Shown here piece by piece: positions 34,157-43,115 of a DNA stretch of 64,000 nt. The notes beneath the pieces were generated by a model that ran no database searches, had not been told where the DNA came from, and worked only from the letters and a program-made list of their open reading frames with translations. The stretch spans positions 1 to 64,000 of the forward strand of contig NZ_NNBY01000030.1 of NCBI RefSeq assembly GCF_002834235.1, given 5' to 3'. The position numbers and the translations under genes were made by a program. This DNA comes from Ruminococcus bromii. Lineage in GTDB: Bacteria; Bacillota; Clostridia; Oscillospirales; Acutalibacteraceae. Position 1 is the stretch's first letter; the number at the start of each line of letters is the position of its first letter.

Positions 34157-34834
34157 TTATTCCTTTACGCCGTACTGCTCATAGTAAGCGTCAATAGCGG
34201 CTTTGAGCTTGTCGTCAATAATAACCTTGCCCTTGTATTCCTTGTTGTAAAGGTGTTCAACAACCTCTGCCATTGTTACGATTGCAGTTGTTTTAAGGCC
34301 GTACTTTTCTTCAATCTCGGAAAGTGCGCTCTTTGTACCCTTGCCACGCTCCATACGGTCAACGGAAACAACAAGACCGATTGGGTTTACATCGCCCTGA
34401 GCCTTGATAATCGGGAGAGTTTCTTCAATTGAAGTGCCTGCTGTTGTAACATCTTCGATAATAACAACCCTGTCACCGTCATTGATAGGACTGCCGAGAA
34501 GAATACCCTTGTCGCCGTGATCCTTAACTTCTTTTCTGTTTGAGCAATAACGAATATCCTGACCGTATTTTTCGCTGATTGCGATAGTTGCGGCAACAGA
34601 AAGCGGAATGCCCTTGTATGCAGGTCCGAAAAGAACATCAAAATCAAGACCGAACTTGCTGTTGACAGCCTCTGCATAATACTGACCGAGACGGCGGAGC
34701 TGAGCGCCTGTTCTGTAGAAACCTGTGTTTACGAAGAAAGGAGTTTTTCTTCCGCTCTTTGTAACAAAATCGCCAAATTTTAGAACCTGACAATCAACCA
34801 TAAATTCAATGAATTCCTTTTTGTAAGCTTCCAT
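34157..34834 (-). CDS. pyrE: Orotate phosphoribosyltransferase
   Basis: A 225-residue type I phosphoribosyltransferase. It has the PRPP-binding loop VVIIEDVTTAGTSIEE, the orotate loop region KSGRKTPFF and LFGPAYKGIPL. It joins orotate and PRPP to give OMP in pyrimidine synthesis. ATG 34834 (MEAYKKEF) is preceded by GGAGGTTTTATTG; the frame from 34870 adds an unlikely leader. It stands alone here, away from other pyr genes. Confidence 0.95.
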   Translation of the reverse strand: MEAYKKEFIEFMVDCQVLKFGDFVTKSGRKTPFFVNTGFYRTGAQLRRLGQYYAEAVNSKFGLDFDVLFGPAYKGIPLSVAATIAISEKYGQDIRYCSNRKEVKDHGDKGILLGSPINDGDRVVIIEDVTTAGTSIEETLPIIKAQGDVNPIGLVVSVDRMERGKGTKSALSEIEEKYGLKTTAIVTMAEVVEHLYNKEYKGKVIIDDKLKAAIDAYYEQYGVKE

Positions 34835-34913
34835 CAATAAAACCTCCGATACAAAATAGCTTTCGGACAAACATCTGTAATATCCGACAGTTTTACATAA
34901 TTCAACATTGTAA

Positions 34914-34942
34914 ATTCTACCACAATATCTCGTTTTTGTAAA
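34914..34942 (-). promoter_or_regulatory. pyrE promoter
   Basis: On the minus strand, TTTACA (34937-34942), a 17-bp spacer and TAGAAT (34914-34919). Confidence 0.7.
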
Positions 34943-34988
34943 TGACAGTTACACAGCTGTAATCAATCGTAATGTTATGTTAAAACAG

Positions 34989-35022
34989 AAAAAGACTTCG
35001 CAACAGAGTACGAAGTCTTTTT
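34989..35022 (-). terminator. Terminator of the dockerin gene
   Basis: Stem AAAAGACTTCG / CGAAGTCTTTT with an A-run and a T-run on its two sides. It lies 15 bp after the stop at 35037. Confidence 0.85.
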
Positions 35023-35036
35023 TGATATAACTTTAA

Positions 35037-35894
35037 TTACCACCGAGAACAAATCTCCCAGTTATCCAAAGATGTTGCAAAATCGCTTTCATTTTTTACG
35101 ATTCCACCGGTATAGAAATATACATCTGTATAACCGACAATATATTTTTGTATAAGAGTAGCATCTTTAACACTTACCGAATACGAATCCACATTTACCT
35201 TTGCCCTTAATTCTTGTGCACCGGTAAAGTTTACCTCACCAACTATATATTTTTGAATTAATGTAGCATCCGATACGCTGACAACACCGTCTCTGTTTAC
35301 ATCACCCTGAATAATATCTTTACAAGTCATTTCATTGTAGATGTACAACAGCTCATAGAAGCACTTACTTATATACTTCTGTTGTTTAACTGTATAATCA
35401 TAATCATATACACTACCCCATTTGGCAGGTTCTAAATCAGAATCAATAACCCTTAATGCCTGAAGAAGATTATCTCGCTTTTCGATAAATGTATTCCACT
35501 GTTCGTCAGTGTACCAATTATTATAGTTTTGCTCGTGTACTGCAACATAACAGGTTTGTTCAGCATAACAAGGACTTATCCATGGATTTTCATAAAATTC
35601 TTTTGTTTCGTCATACTTGTTTTGCAATTCAACGGCGGTTACTTCTCCCTTTTCGTACTTGTACGCTACATCAAGAAGTTCATCTGCTAAATCACCGGAT
35701 TTATTATAATAATTTCCTGAATAAGGTCTTCTGCAACCGGTCGACATAAGATCATTGATAATATGTTGTGCATAGATTTCGCACTCACTGACATCAATTT
35801 CATCGTCCGAAGCAGCAGAAACCGGCAGAATTGTTATACTTGAAATTAACACAACTGCAATCAGCAAAGCGCTTAATCTTTTTTTAATACTCAT
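35037..35894 (-). CDS. Secreted dockerin-domain protein of unknown function
   Basis: A 285-residue protein with a signal peptide (cut near LPVSAAS). Residues ~30-190 are an unidentified helical module containing Trp/Tyr-rich segments (NYNNWYTDEQWNTFIE). The type I dockerin at about 195-265 has two Ca-binding repeats: DVNRDGVVSVSDATLIQKY and a degenerate second one, VNVDSYSVSVKDATLIQKY. A dockerin docks a protein onto a cohesin scaffold, so this is probably a cellulosome-type component. It lies 60 bp downstream of the dockerin protease and may share its transcript. Confidence 0.88.
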   Translation of the reverse strand: MSIKKRLSALLIAVVLISSITILPVSAASDDEIDVSECEIYAQHIINDLMSTGCRRPYSGNYYNKSGDLADELLDVAYKYEKGEVTAVELQNKYDETKEFYENPWISPCYAEQTCYVAVHEQNYNNWYTDEQWNTFIEKRDNLLQALRVIDSDLEPAKWGSVYDYDYTVKQQKYISKCFYELLYIYNEMTCKDIIQGDVNRDGVVSVSDATLIQKYIVGEVNFTGAQELRAKVNVDSYSVSVKDATLIQKYIVGYTDVYFYTGGIVKNESDFATSLDNWEICSRW

Positions 35895-35954
35895 AATAAT
35901 CTCCTTTCAAAATAATTTTTTATTTAACCGAACTTTCGTAACATCATACAAATC

Positions 35955-38213
35955 TCAAGAAATATGAGCTATTATTTTCTGTAATCTTGTCGCATCACAC
36001 ACGGTAATATTGCCATCCATATCGACATCCGCAGCCAACTTCTGTTCTTCATTAAATGTTATTAGTTTAGCTAAGTATTCTTGTATAGATGTTACATCAA
36101 TCATAGAAATGTCGCCGTCCAAATTAACATCGCCTAATATGACAACTTTACATTGCGTTGACTTTGAGTATAATGTTGTTGGATAAACAACATTTCCATA
36201 CTTTTTTGAGGTAATTTTCACCCTAATATATCTGCCAAAATCATTGTCAGTTACTTCATAACTTGAGTTTACAGCATTACCTATATCATACCAATTATTT
36301 CCGTTGATTGATGATTGCCACTGGTAATTCACTTGATACGAATCTTTTACTGGATTGCCTATGCAAACAGCGTTTAAAGTTTCTCCCACTATTGGAAGTC
36401 CGTCAACTTTAACATCGCTAATTTCAGATTTAGGATTTACCACAACCGTTTTTACAATATTATTATTAAATCTAAAATATAATTCCTGATACTTACCGTT
36501 AAGTGAAGACAAATATTCTTTTTTTAGTGTAACAATACCATTCTCAAGTTCATAGTCTGTATCTTGATATAGCACTCTATTGTCAGAATTAGATATATTA
36601 AATAATTTGCAATCAGATACACATGTTATAGTAGCATCCTCATCTGTATTTATTATAGAACTCGGAGATAACGACACAGAATAATTTTGACTATCTGTAT
36701 CTTTTAATACAGGTCTAATACAAAAATTTCCGTAAAGTTTATTTGTTGTTACATCCTTCCACTCCAAACTACTTTTGCCATTATCAATACAATAATAGCT
36801 TTCTCCGCTTAAAATACCTTTTGCTCCATTATAATCCCCCTCATAAGGAATATAAATTTTTGAATTGCTACTGTTAGGTATTATCTCAACAATTACAGCA
36901 CATCTATCATCCGAGGAAAAAGTAAATGGTTTATTCAGAGGAACAGTTAAATATCCCTCTCCATTATAAATTCCGGATGCTAAAACCTCATAATCACTTA
37001 CACTATTAGGAATAGAACCATTTTGCAGAGGAATTACTCTCACATTGTATGTACAATCAATAGTTTTTAAATAAAGCATTACCTTATTTATACATTCATA
37101 AGTATCAGTAAAAGATGACACATCATATACATTTGCCAAAAACACTCTATCTTTTAAAATATATTCTGGTTTAACCATGTTTGTTATTGGTAAATAATCA
37201 TAAGAGAGCATATATTCGCTTTCGTCTGCAGGTTGGACTCCTGTTGTCACTGCAAACGGATTGTTTTTTGCGTTCAATGTAGCATCCTCATAGGAAATCC
37301 ACATATATCCACTTCTTATGTCTTGATATCCCCAACTATTCTTCACCAACCATGCACCGTTACTTTTAGGTTTATAACCATTTCTAAAATTATCTTTTGA
37401 AAAATCATCATCCCACCCAACAATACTTATAGCATGATTCAAATAAGCATCAGACAAATTATTAAGAGTTTGTTCATTTCCATTTACATTTTTCACCATA
37501 TTGGACTTATAAAATATACCCGCACCAACAGCACCATAATTCTGAATGGCATATTTAACATTATCTATATCTTTAGAAATATATCGAAAATCTGTAAGAT
37601 TAAACAATGATCTTGAATCAGTAAATGCATCACCATTGTCCTTTATTTCAACTAAATTGTGATCTCTATTATAACGGATTTGAAAAATAGACAATGGATA
37701 CTCTGCTTCACTAACATTTGCGTGCCACTTATAAACGTCCTTGTAAAAAATCGGAGTATTCCAATTTGTCAAATACTGCGCCGCAACAGACTGAGTAGAA
37801 CCTCTTTCAGGTCCTGTGTTATAATAACCCGACTCTGTCTGATTTTTATTTTCTTTTTTAATACAATCAGATAAAGCAACTGCACCATGCAATTCAGAAA
37901 CATCAAATTTTCTACCGTACCGTGTTGCAATAAATTGTTCTTCTGTGGAAGCAGCGGCATACATCCAACAAATACCGACATCGCTTTGATTTCTTATATC
38001 TGTTAAATGATTACTTTCCCTTGGATCATACTTTGTAGTTAAAGAATAACCATCGTAACTGAATGATTCCTCCAAACGTTCTGTATCATCTGCGATATAG
38101 CCACCATTATCGTTTTCATCATCTACGGACTCTGATGCCAATACACTTTGAGTGGAAAAAATCGACAACAACAATAATGAAACCAACGAAATTATTCTAA
38201 TTTTTTTCTTCAT
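35955..38213 (-). CDS. Secreted papain-like (C1) cysteine protease with C-terminal dockerin
   Basis: A 752-residue protein with a signal peptide. The C1 peptidase domain runs from about residue 60 to 320: the Cys in DVGICWMYAA (near 82), the His in LNHAISIVGWDDDF (near 258) and the Asn in WLVKNSWGY (near 291). Then comes a lectin-like beta region of the type found in bacterial C1 peptidases, an Ig-like module (LPIVGETLNAVCIGNP), and a type I dockerin at about 690-752 (DVNLDGDISMIDVTSIQEY and DVDMDGNITVCDATRLQKI). It is probably a protease displayed on a cohesin scaffold; substrates are unknown. Confidence 0.92.
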   Translation of the reverse strand: MKKKIRIISLVSLLLLSIFSTQSVLASESVDDENDNGGYIADDTERLEESFSYDGYSLTTKYDPRESNHLTDIRNQSDVGICWMYAAASTEEQFIATRYGRKFDVSELHGAVALSDCIKKENKNQTESGYYNTGPERGSTQSVAAQYLTNWNTPIFYKDVYKWHANVSEAEYPLSIFQIRYNRDHNLVEIKDNGDAFTDSRSLFNLTDFRYISKDIDNVKYAIQNYGAVGAGIFYKSNMVKNVNGNEQTLNNLSDAYLNHAISIVGWDDDFSKDNFRNGYKPKSNGAWLVKNSWGYQDIRSGYMWISYEDATLNAKNNPFAVTTGVQPADESEYMLSYDYLPITNMVKPEYILKDRVFLANVYDVSSFTDTYECINKVMLYLKTIDCTYNVRVIPLQNGSIPNSVSDYEVLASGIYNGEGYLTVPLNKPFTFSSDDRCAVIVEIIPNSSNSKIYIPYEGDYNGAKGILSGESYYCIDNGKSSLEWKDVTTNKLYGNFCIRPVLKDTDSQNYSVSLSPSSIINTDEDATITCVSDCKLFNISNSDNRVLYQDTDYELENGIVTLKKEYLSSLNGKYQELYFRFNNNIVKTVVVNPKSEISDVKVDGLPIVGETLNAVCIGNPVKDSYQVNYQWQSSINGNNWYDIGNAVNSSYEVTDNDFGRYIRVKITSKKYGNVVYPTTLYSKSTQCKVVILGDVNLDGDISMIDVTSIQEYLAKLITFNEEQKLAADVDMDGNITVCDATRLQKIIAHIS

Positions 38214-38404
38214 ACTCTTCTCCTTTATAATATTTATATTTGTGTCCCTGATTAACTATTTTTAAATACAACCATTCTACCTTAGTTCCAGTTTATCACC
38301 TATATAAGTATATGTCAATGTTTTTTTAAAAGAAAAATCGTATTTTAGAAATATTTTTAATATCATTGGTATCATTACTTTTAATATACACGACTAAATT
38401 ACGC

Positions 38405-38433
38405 TTGACTTTATAGAACAAGTGTTCTATAAT
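38405..38433 (+). promoter_or_regulatory. SOS-regulated promoter of the dinB-radical SAM operon with LexA box
   Basis: TTGACT (38405-38410), a 17-bp spacer and TATAAT (38428-38433). The spacer holds the perfect palindrome AGAACAAGTGTTCT (38415-38428), matching the Gram-positive LexA consensus. A second near-match, AACAAATGTTC, lies at 38443-38453, just before the ribosome site. The layout is the same as at uvrB. Confidence 0.88.
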
Positions 38434-38465
38434 TGAATAAAAACAAATGTTCGAGGTGATGCGTT

Positions 38466-39740
38466 GTGAATATTAATTGTGCCGTTGACAAAAGCAAATA
38501 TAAAAAAGACAGGGTTATTCTTCACAGCGACTGCAACGGATTTTATGCGAGCGTTGAGTGTTTGCATCATCCCGAAATTAGGAACAAACCTGTTGCCGTG
38601 AGCGGTGATGCGGAAAATCGGCACGGAATTATTCTTGCTAAAAATGAGATTGCGAAGAAATATAATATAAAAACAGGCGAGGCAATCTGGCAGGCAAAGC
38701 AGAAATGTCCCGACCTCATAACCGTTCCTCCCCACTTTGATTTGTACAAGCGATTTTCAAAAATGGCGAGGAGAATTTACAGTGAATACACCGACAAAAT
38801 CGAGCCGTTCGGACTTGACGAGGCATGGCTTGATGTTACCGACAATAAGAATATGAACGGCAAAGAGATTGCACTCGAAATTAATCGCCGTATAAAGCTG
38901 GAACTCGGAATAACCGTAAGCATCGGAGTCAGCTTTAATAAAATTTTTGCCAAATTCGGAAGTGACTATAAAAAGCCTGACGCTATAACGGAAATCACAC
39001 GGGGAAATTACAGAGATATTGTGTGGAACTGTCCTGCAAAAGACCTTTTGTATGTTGGCAGAGCAACGGGCAGAAAGCTTGAATCTATCGGCATTTATAC
39101 GATTGGAGATATAGCAACCGCCGATGTTACGCTGTTGCGGTCATATCTTGGAAAATGGGGCGACCTAATTTACGGCTTTGCAAACGGATACGACTCTTCC
39201 CCTGTTGCCCATATGAACGAAAACAGCGAGGTAAAGTCAATCGGTAACTCAACCACAACTCCGAAAGATATGGTAACCTTTAACGATGTAAAACAGGTTA
39301 TATTCGTTTTGTGTGACAGCGTTTGCAGAAGAATGCGTGAACAGGGATTTATGGCAAAAACGGTTTGCATTACGATTCGTGACAACGAGCTGATGTCATT
39401 CAACCGACAGCATACAACGGAAATCCACACAAATCTTACAAAGGATATCACAAATGCGGCTATTGAGCTTTTCAAAAAAAGCTATAAAATGGAAAAGCCG
39501 CTGAGAAGTATCGGGGTAAGCGTTACGGATTTTATTCACGATGATCAGCCGCACCAGATGAGCCTTTTGCGTGATGAAAAGCGACTTATTCAGAATGAAC
39601 AGCTTGACAAAACACTTGACAGATTAAAAAAGCGATTCGGCAATTATGCTGTTCGCCCTGCCGTTTTGCTCGATGACAAGGAACTTTCGGATTTTAACCC
39701 AAAGGAGGACCATACAATTCATCCTGTCGGATACTTATGA
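38466..39740 (+). CDS. dinB: Y-family DNA polymerase (DinB / Pol IV-like)
   Basis: A 424-residue translesion polymerase. Catalytic acidic residues are in LHSDCNGFYASVE (near residue 22) and FGLDEAWLDV (near 117). The fingers, HhH thumb (RATGRKLESIGIYTIGDIA) and little-finger domain follow. The start is GTG 38466 behind GAGGTG. A strong LexA box in the promoter indicates SOS control. The family is error-prone and bypasses lesions. Two more genes follow with spacings of 63 and 15 bp and probably share the transcript. Confidence 0.95.
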   Translation: MNINCAVDKSKYKKDRVILHSDCNGFYASVECLHHPEIRNKPVAVSGDAENRHGIILAKNEIAKKYNIKTGEAIWQAKQKCPDLITVPPHFDLYKRFSKMARRIYSEYTDKIEPFGLDEAWLDVTDNKNMNGKEIALEINRRIKLELGITVSIGVSFNKIFAKFGSDYKKPDAITEITRGNYRDIVWNCPAKDLLYVGRATGRKLESIGIYTIGDIATADVTLLRSYLGKWGDLIYGFANGYDSSPVAHMNENSEVKSIGNSTTTPKDMVTFNDVKQVIFVLCDSVCRRMREQGFMAKTVCITIRDNELMSFNRQHTTEIHTNLTKDITNAAIELFKKSYKMEKPLRSIGVSVTDFIHDDQPHQMSLLRDEKRLIQNEQLDKTLDRLKKRFGNYAVRPAVLLDDKELSDFNPKEDHTIHPVGYL

Positions 39741-39803
39741 TAACGATGCATCTTAGGCGAAAAATTAAAGATGTTTCTCTGATTTTAATGGAGGTAACAA
39801 GCT

Positions 39804-40034
39804 ATGAAAAAGTATGTTAAAGTTACTGCCACATTTGATTGTGACGGAGATCTTATTCCCGAATATATTGTATGGGATGACGGAAGGAGATACCGCATTG
39901 ACAAAATTTCCGATGTGCGGTATGCGGCGTCTCTCAAAGCAGGCGGTGCGGGAATACGCTACACCTGCCATATTCTCGGCAAAGAACGATACCTGTTTTT
40001 GGAGGAAAACAGGTGGTTTGTCGATGCCAAATAA
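39804..40034 (+). CDS. Small hypothetical protein of the SOS operon
   Basis: A 76-residue basic protein with GGAGG before the ATG. It appears to be a small beta-barrel (VKVTATFDCDGDLIPEYIVW, RYRIDKISDVRYAAS), followed by YTCHILGKERYLFLEEN and ending RWFVDAK. No name was recognised. It lies between a Y-family polymerase and a radical SAM protein in one SOS-controlled unit, so a role in lesion handling or nucleic-acid binding is possible but not shown. Confidence 0.85.
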   Translation: MKKYVKVTATFDCDGDLIPEYIVWDDGRRYRIDKISDVRYAASLKAGGAGIRYTCHILGKERYLFLEENRWFVDAK

Positions 40035-40049
40035 TAAGCGGAGGATTAT

Positions 40050-40922
40050 ATGCATAAGGTCAAAGCAAAGGGAATTTTATCTGCCGCAAACGGCATGAAC
40101 ATTTACAGAGGATGCCAACACGGATGCATTTATTGTGACGCACGCAGTAAATGCTATCAGATGAATCACCGATTTGAAGATATTGAGGTGAAAGAAAATG
40201 CCCCGGAATTACTTGAAAATGCTTTAAAAAGGAAACGCAGAAAATGTATGATTGGTACGGGTGCGATGAGCGATCCGTACATTCCCCTTGAAAAAGAACT
40301 GAAACTGACACGAAGATGTCTTGAAATAATCGACCGCTACGGATTCGGTGTAACTGTACAGACAAAATCAGAATCTGTTATGAGAGATATTGACCTGTTT
40401 ACGAAAATAAACGATAAAAGCAAGGCTGTGTTACAGATGACGCTTACAACGGCAGACGAAAGCCTTTGCAGAATAATTGAACCGAATGTTTCCGTTACTA
40501 AAGAAAGATTTGAAACGCTCAAGGCATTTCACGAAAACGGTATTCCGAGTGTTGTGTGGTTTTCTCCGTTTTTACCGTTTATAAATGATACAAAAGAAAA
40601 TATCGACGGACTTTTAAAGTATTGCATTGACGCAAAGGTTCGTGGAATAATATGCTTTGGCATAGGTCTTACTCTGCGTGACGGTGACAGAGAATATTTT
40701 TACAGCCGGCTTGACAAACACTTTCCGAATATGAAAGAACGATACATTTATACATACGGAAATTCATATCAGCTTACGAGCAGTAACAATAATGTTCTGA
40801 TGAACAGGATTTCAGAAGTTTGCAGAAATCACGGAATTATGTTCGGAGTTGAAAATGTGTTTTCGTATTTGCATAAGTTTGAAAGCAAAACCGAACAGCT
40901 AAGTCTGTTTGACGGAATATAG
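40050..40922 (+). CDS. SPL-family radical SAM protein
   Basis: A 290-residue radical SAM enzyme. The cluster motif C-x3-C-x2-C lies at Cys22, Cys26 and Cys29 (RGCQHGCIYC). TGAMSDPYIPLE and a TIM-barrel core follow, in the pattern of spore photoproduct lyase-like proteins (COG1533 type). Classical SPL directly reverses the spore photoproduct in DNA; this shorter relative has no characterised substrate. GGAGGATTAT precedes the ATG. Being in a LexA-controlled operon with dinB suggests a DNA-damage role in vegetative cells. Confidence 0.9.
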   Translation: MHKVKAKGILSAANGMNIYRGCQHGCIYCDARSKCYQMNHRFEDIEVKENAPELLENALKRKRRKCMIGTGAMSDPYIPLEKELKLTRRCLEIIDRYGFGVTVQTKSESVMRDIDLFTKINDKSKAVLQMTLTTADESLCRIIEPNVSVTKERFETLKAFHENGIPSVVWFSPFLPFINDTKENIDGLLKYCIDAKVRGIICFGIGLTLRDGDREYFYSRLDKHFPNMKERYIYTYGNSYQLTSSNNNVLMNRISEVCRNHGIMFGVENVFSYLHKFESKTEQLSLFDGI

Positions 40923-40930
40923 AAAAATAA

Positions 40931-40976
40931 AAAAGATATACGGCAGAAAATTTTACCGTATATCTTTTGTTTTTTA
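40931..40976. terminator. Bidirectional terminator after the SOS operon
   Basis: Stem AAAAGATATACGG / CCGTATATCTTTT with A-run and T-run flanks. It separates the plus-strand operon from the converging gene at 40982. Confidence 0.88.
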
Positions 40977-40981
40977 AGTAT

Positions 40982-41488
40982 TCACTGTTTTACAAATGTG
41001 ATTTCATAGTCGTTATATTTAAGTACAACAGCCGAAATTTTACCGTTCTTTTGTGTGAGTATGGCGGAAGTATTTGTTCCGTCATCAAATGACAAATTGA
41101 CTTTGTCCGAAGCTGACACGGTATATTTTCCGCTGTGGGTTCCGTCATCCGGACTTCCCGGCGAAAGCCATAAAGTAAAAGTGCCGTCATCGGAAAATGA
41201 CATAGAACCCTGATAAGCACTGTAATTTGTGTTGTAAACCTCACTCATTTCAACCTCATCACCGCTCGCATTATTAGCACCTTCGGGAACCCATGCAGAT
41301 GAGGTAAGCTCGGCGGTTACTGACGGTGAAAGCACATTAACGGCAACGATTGCCGCAATAATAAATATGCAGGCAGCAATAACCGATGAAACGATTGCTG
41401 TTGTTTTCTTTTTCTTATTCTTCTTTTTTACAGCCCTGTTAGCCTCAAATTTTGCATAGTCAGGCTTTTTAACAGATTTCTTACTCAT
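40982..41488 (-). CDS. Single-pass membrane protein with extracytoplasmic beta domain
   Basis: A 168-residue protein with a very basic cytoplasmic N-terminus (KKKNKKKKTT), one membrane helix (residues ~30-53) and an outside domain of about 110 residues that looks like a small beta-barrel. The pattern GSMSFSDDGTFTLWL ... SGKYTVSASDKVNLSFDDG recalls lipocalin-like bacterial domains. It follows a paralogue-like gene at 41504 by 15 bp. Function unknown; no catalytic motif was seen. Confidence 0.8.
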   Translation of the reverse strand: MSKKSVKKPDYAKFEANRAVKKKNKKKKTTAIVSSVIAACIFIIAAIVAVNVLSPSVTAELTSSAWVPEGANNASGDEVEMSEVYNTNYSAYQGSMSFSDDGTFTLWLSPGSPDDGTHSGKYTVSASDKVNLSFDDGTNTSAILTQKNGKISAVVLKYNDYEITFVKQ

Positions 41489-41503
41489 TTAATCACCGAT
41501 ATT

Positions 41504-42154
41504 TTACTTAAAGGATACAATAATTCCGCCGTAGTTTACGGTAATTTCAGCAGGAACATCACCGTTCCATTTGGTTACGGCAGCAATAACATTTTTATCG
41601 TTGGAATATGTTATTACAACGGAGTCGCCCTCAACTATGTACGCACCCGAATTTGCCGAGGCACTTGTGATTCCGTCAATGAATGTTCCGTCCTCATTAA
41701 AAGTAAATCCGCCGCCTGAATAAGCAGAGCCGAAAAGATCTCTCAAAGAATATTCTTCAGAAGAATTTTCGTCTTTTGCATAGTACGGAATAAGAGTTGC
41801 ACTGAATTTTGGCTTTTGCTTCTCTCCGCTGATTGTCGGAACAACAATTTCACTGTCATTTGCAGATGTTTCGGCTGTGTATCCCTGTTCTGTCGGCTCT
41901 TGTGAAGCTTCACCCGATTTGGTTGCAGGCTGTGTGGTTTCGGATACAGAGTCGGAAACATTCTGTGTTGAGTTTGTATTATCGGCGGTTGTTGAAGCAG
42001 CCACAGTCGGTACTGTTGTTGCCGAATTATTATTTTTACCCGAAAGATTCATAAACAGGATAACCGCACCTGCAATTACTGCAACAAGTACAACAACACA
42101 AATAATTATTATCAATGATTTTTTTGAACTTTTAACTGCGTGTTTACCGCTCAT
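41504..42154 (-). CDS. Single-pass membrane protein with Ser/Thr linker and beta domain
   Basis: A 216-residue protein built like its downstream neighbour: basic N-terminus, one helix (SLIIIICVVVLVAVIAGAVI), then a Ser/Thr/Gln-rich linker of ~70 residues and a C-terminal beta domain (GGGFTFNEDGTFIDGITS ... GAYIVEGDSVVITYSND). The likeness of the two C-terminal domains suggests an old duplication. It overlaps the upstream YesL-like gene by 4 nt, so the cluster is translated as a unit. Function unknown. Confidence 0.8.
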   Translation of the reverse strand: MSGKHAVKSSKKSLIIIICVVVLVAVIAGAVILFMNLSGKNNNSATTVPTVAASTTADNTNSTQNVSDSVSETTQPATKSGEASQEPTEQGYTAETSANDSEIVVPTISGEKQKPKFSATLIPYYAKDENSSEEYSLRDLFGSAYSGGGFTFNEDGTFIDGITSASANSGAYIVEGDSVVITYSNDKNVIAAVTKWNGDVPAEITVNYGGIIVSFK

Positions 42155-43101
42155 TTTGCGTTCTTCCTTTCTTCAGCCTCTTTTTTAAGCTTTAAAAGAT
42201 AACTTCTTTTCATCATTTTTCCGTTATAGAAAATAAATTCATCACCGTCAGCCGATTCATCAATTTCAAGATCCGAATAATCTTCCGCAACAGGCTCTTC
42301 ATCATCACGGAACTGACCTTTGCGTCTGTTCTCCATTTTCTTATCAATTGTCTTGCTCTTTGAATCCCTGTCAACAATCATTGAATACATATTCTTATAA
42401 ACTGCAGAATTGATTATAAAAGATAAAATTGACGGAACAATGAACAATGCAAGAACAATTGTGAAAATGATGAGCAGTACCGGAGTAAAACTGCACATAA
42501 GCACTGTTGCACAAACGAGGAATAAAATAAGAATTCCGAAAACTGCAAATAGATTGTGTTTAAGCTCACCGACTGTCATAAGTGCGCTGTTTTTGTAAAT
42601 ATCCTTCATCTTGATATCAAAAGTAACCGTCATAGGCGGAACATAGAAGAACATAAACAGAAAGAAAATTGCAATTAAAATACAAATAACAAGCGGAACA
42701 TAAAACATTCCGTTCTTTGAACCGAGTCCGAGATAAAGGACAATTGAGTAGTAGCTGATAAAAACAGCGGCATACATCACAACGCCGTGTATGAGAAATC
42801 TGAGCAGATTTTCCTTTATTCCACCGATGAAATTTGAGAAAACATCAACATTTTCCTCTCCCCTTACCATATGGGAAGTAACCTGAGTTACGCCGGCATA
42901 AAACGGAAAAAGCGGAATTATCGTAAGAAAATATATAAACATTGAATTAATACCCGTAATGGTATTAATCAAAAAGAAAATTCCGAATATTACGGCAAAC
43001 GGCAATGCAAAAAGCACATTCGTTAGCAAAAGTCGTGGTAAATTGTGAAACAATGACGAGAAAAATCCTGTCAATGCTACAGCGTTCTTTTCCGATGCCA
43101 T
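42151..43101 (-). CDS. YesL/DUF624-like multi-pass membrane protein
   Basis: About 316 residues from ATG 43101 (MASEKNAVALTGF), which has GGAGGG at good spacing. The open frame back to 43212 overlaps spoIIM and is unlikely. Six or so hydrophobic segments are visible, with YVPPMTVTFDIKMKDIYKNSALMT-type sequence in the middle that recalls YesL-like proteins. A charged cytoplasmic tail follows (RRKGQFRDDEEP, KRSYLLKLKKEAEE). It sits between a SpoIIM-like gene and two single-pass proteins. Confidence 0.75.
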   Translation of the reverse strand: MASEKNAVALTGFFSSLFHNLPRLLLTNVLFALPFAVIFGIFFLINTITGINSMFIYFLTIIPLFPFYAGVTQVTSHMVRGEENVDVFSNFIGGIKENLLRFLIHGVVMYAAVFISYYSIVLYLGLGSKNGMFYVPLVICILIAIFFLFMFFYVPPMTVTFDIKMKDIYKNSALMTVGELKHNLFAVFGILILFLVCATVLMCSFTPVLLIIFTIVLALFIVPSILSFIINSAVYKNMYSMIVDRDSKSKTIDKKMENRRKGQFRDDEEPVAEDYSDLEIDESADGDEFIFYNGKMMKRSYLLKLKKEAEERKNAK

Positions 43102-43115
43102 AGCGCCCTCCAAAA

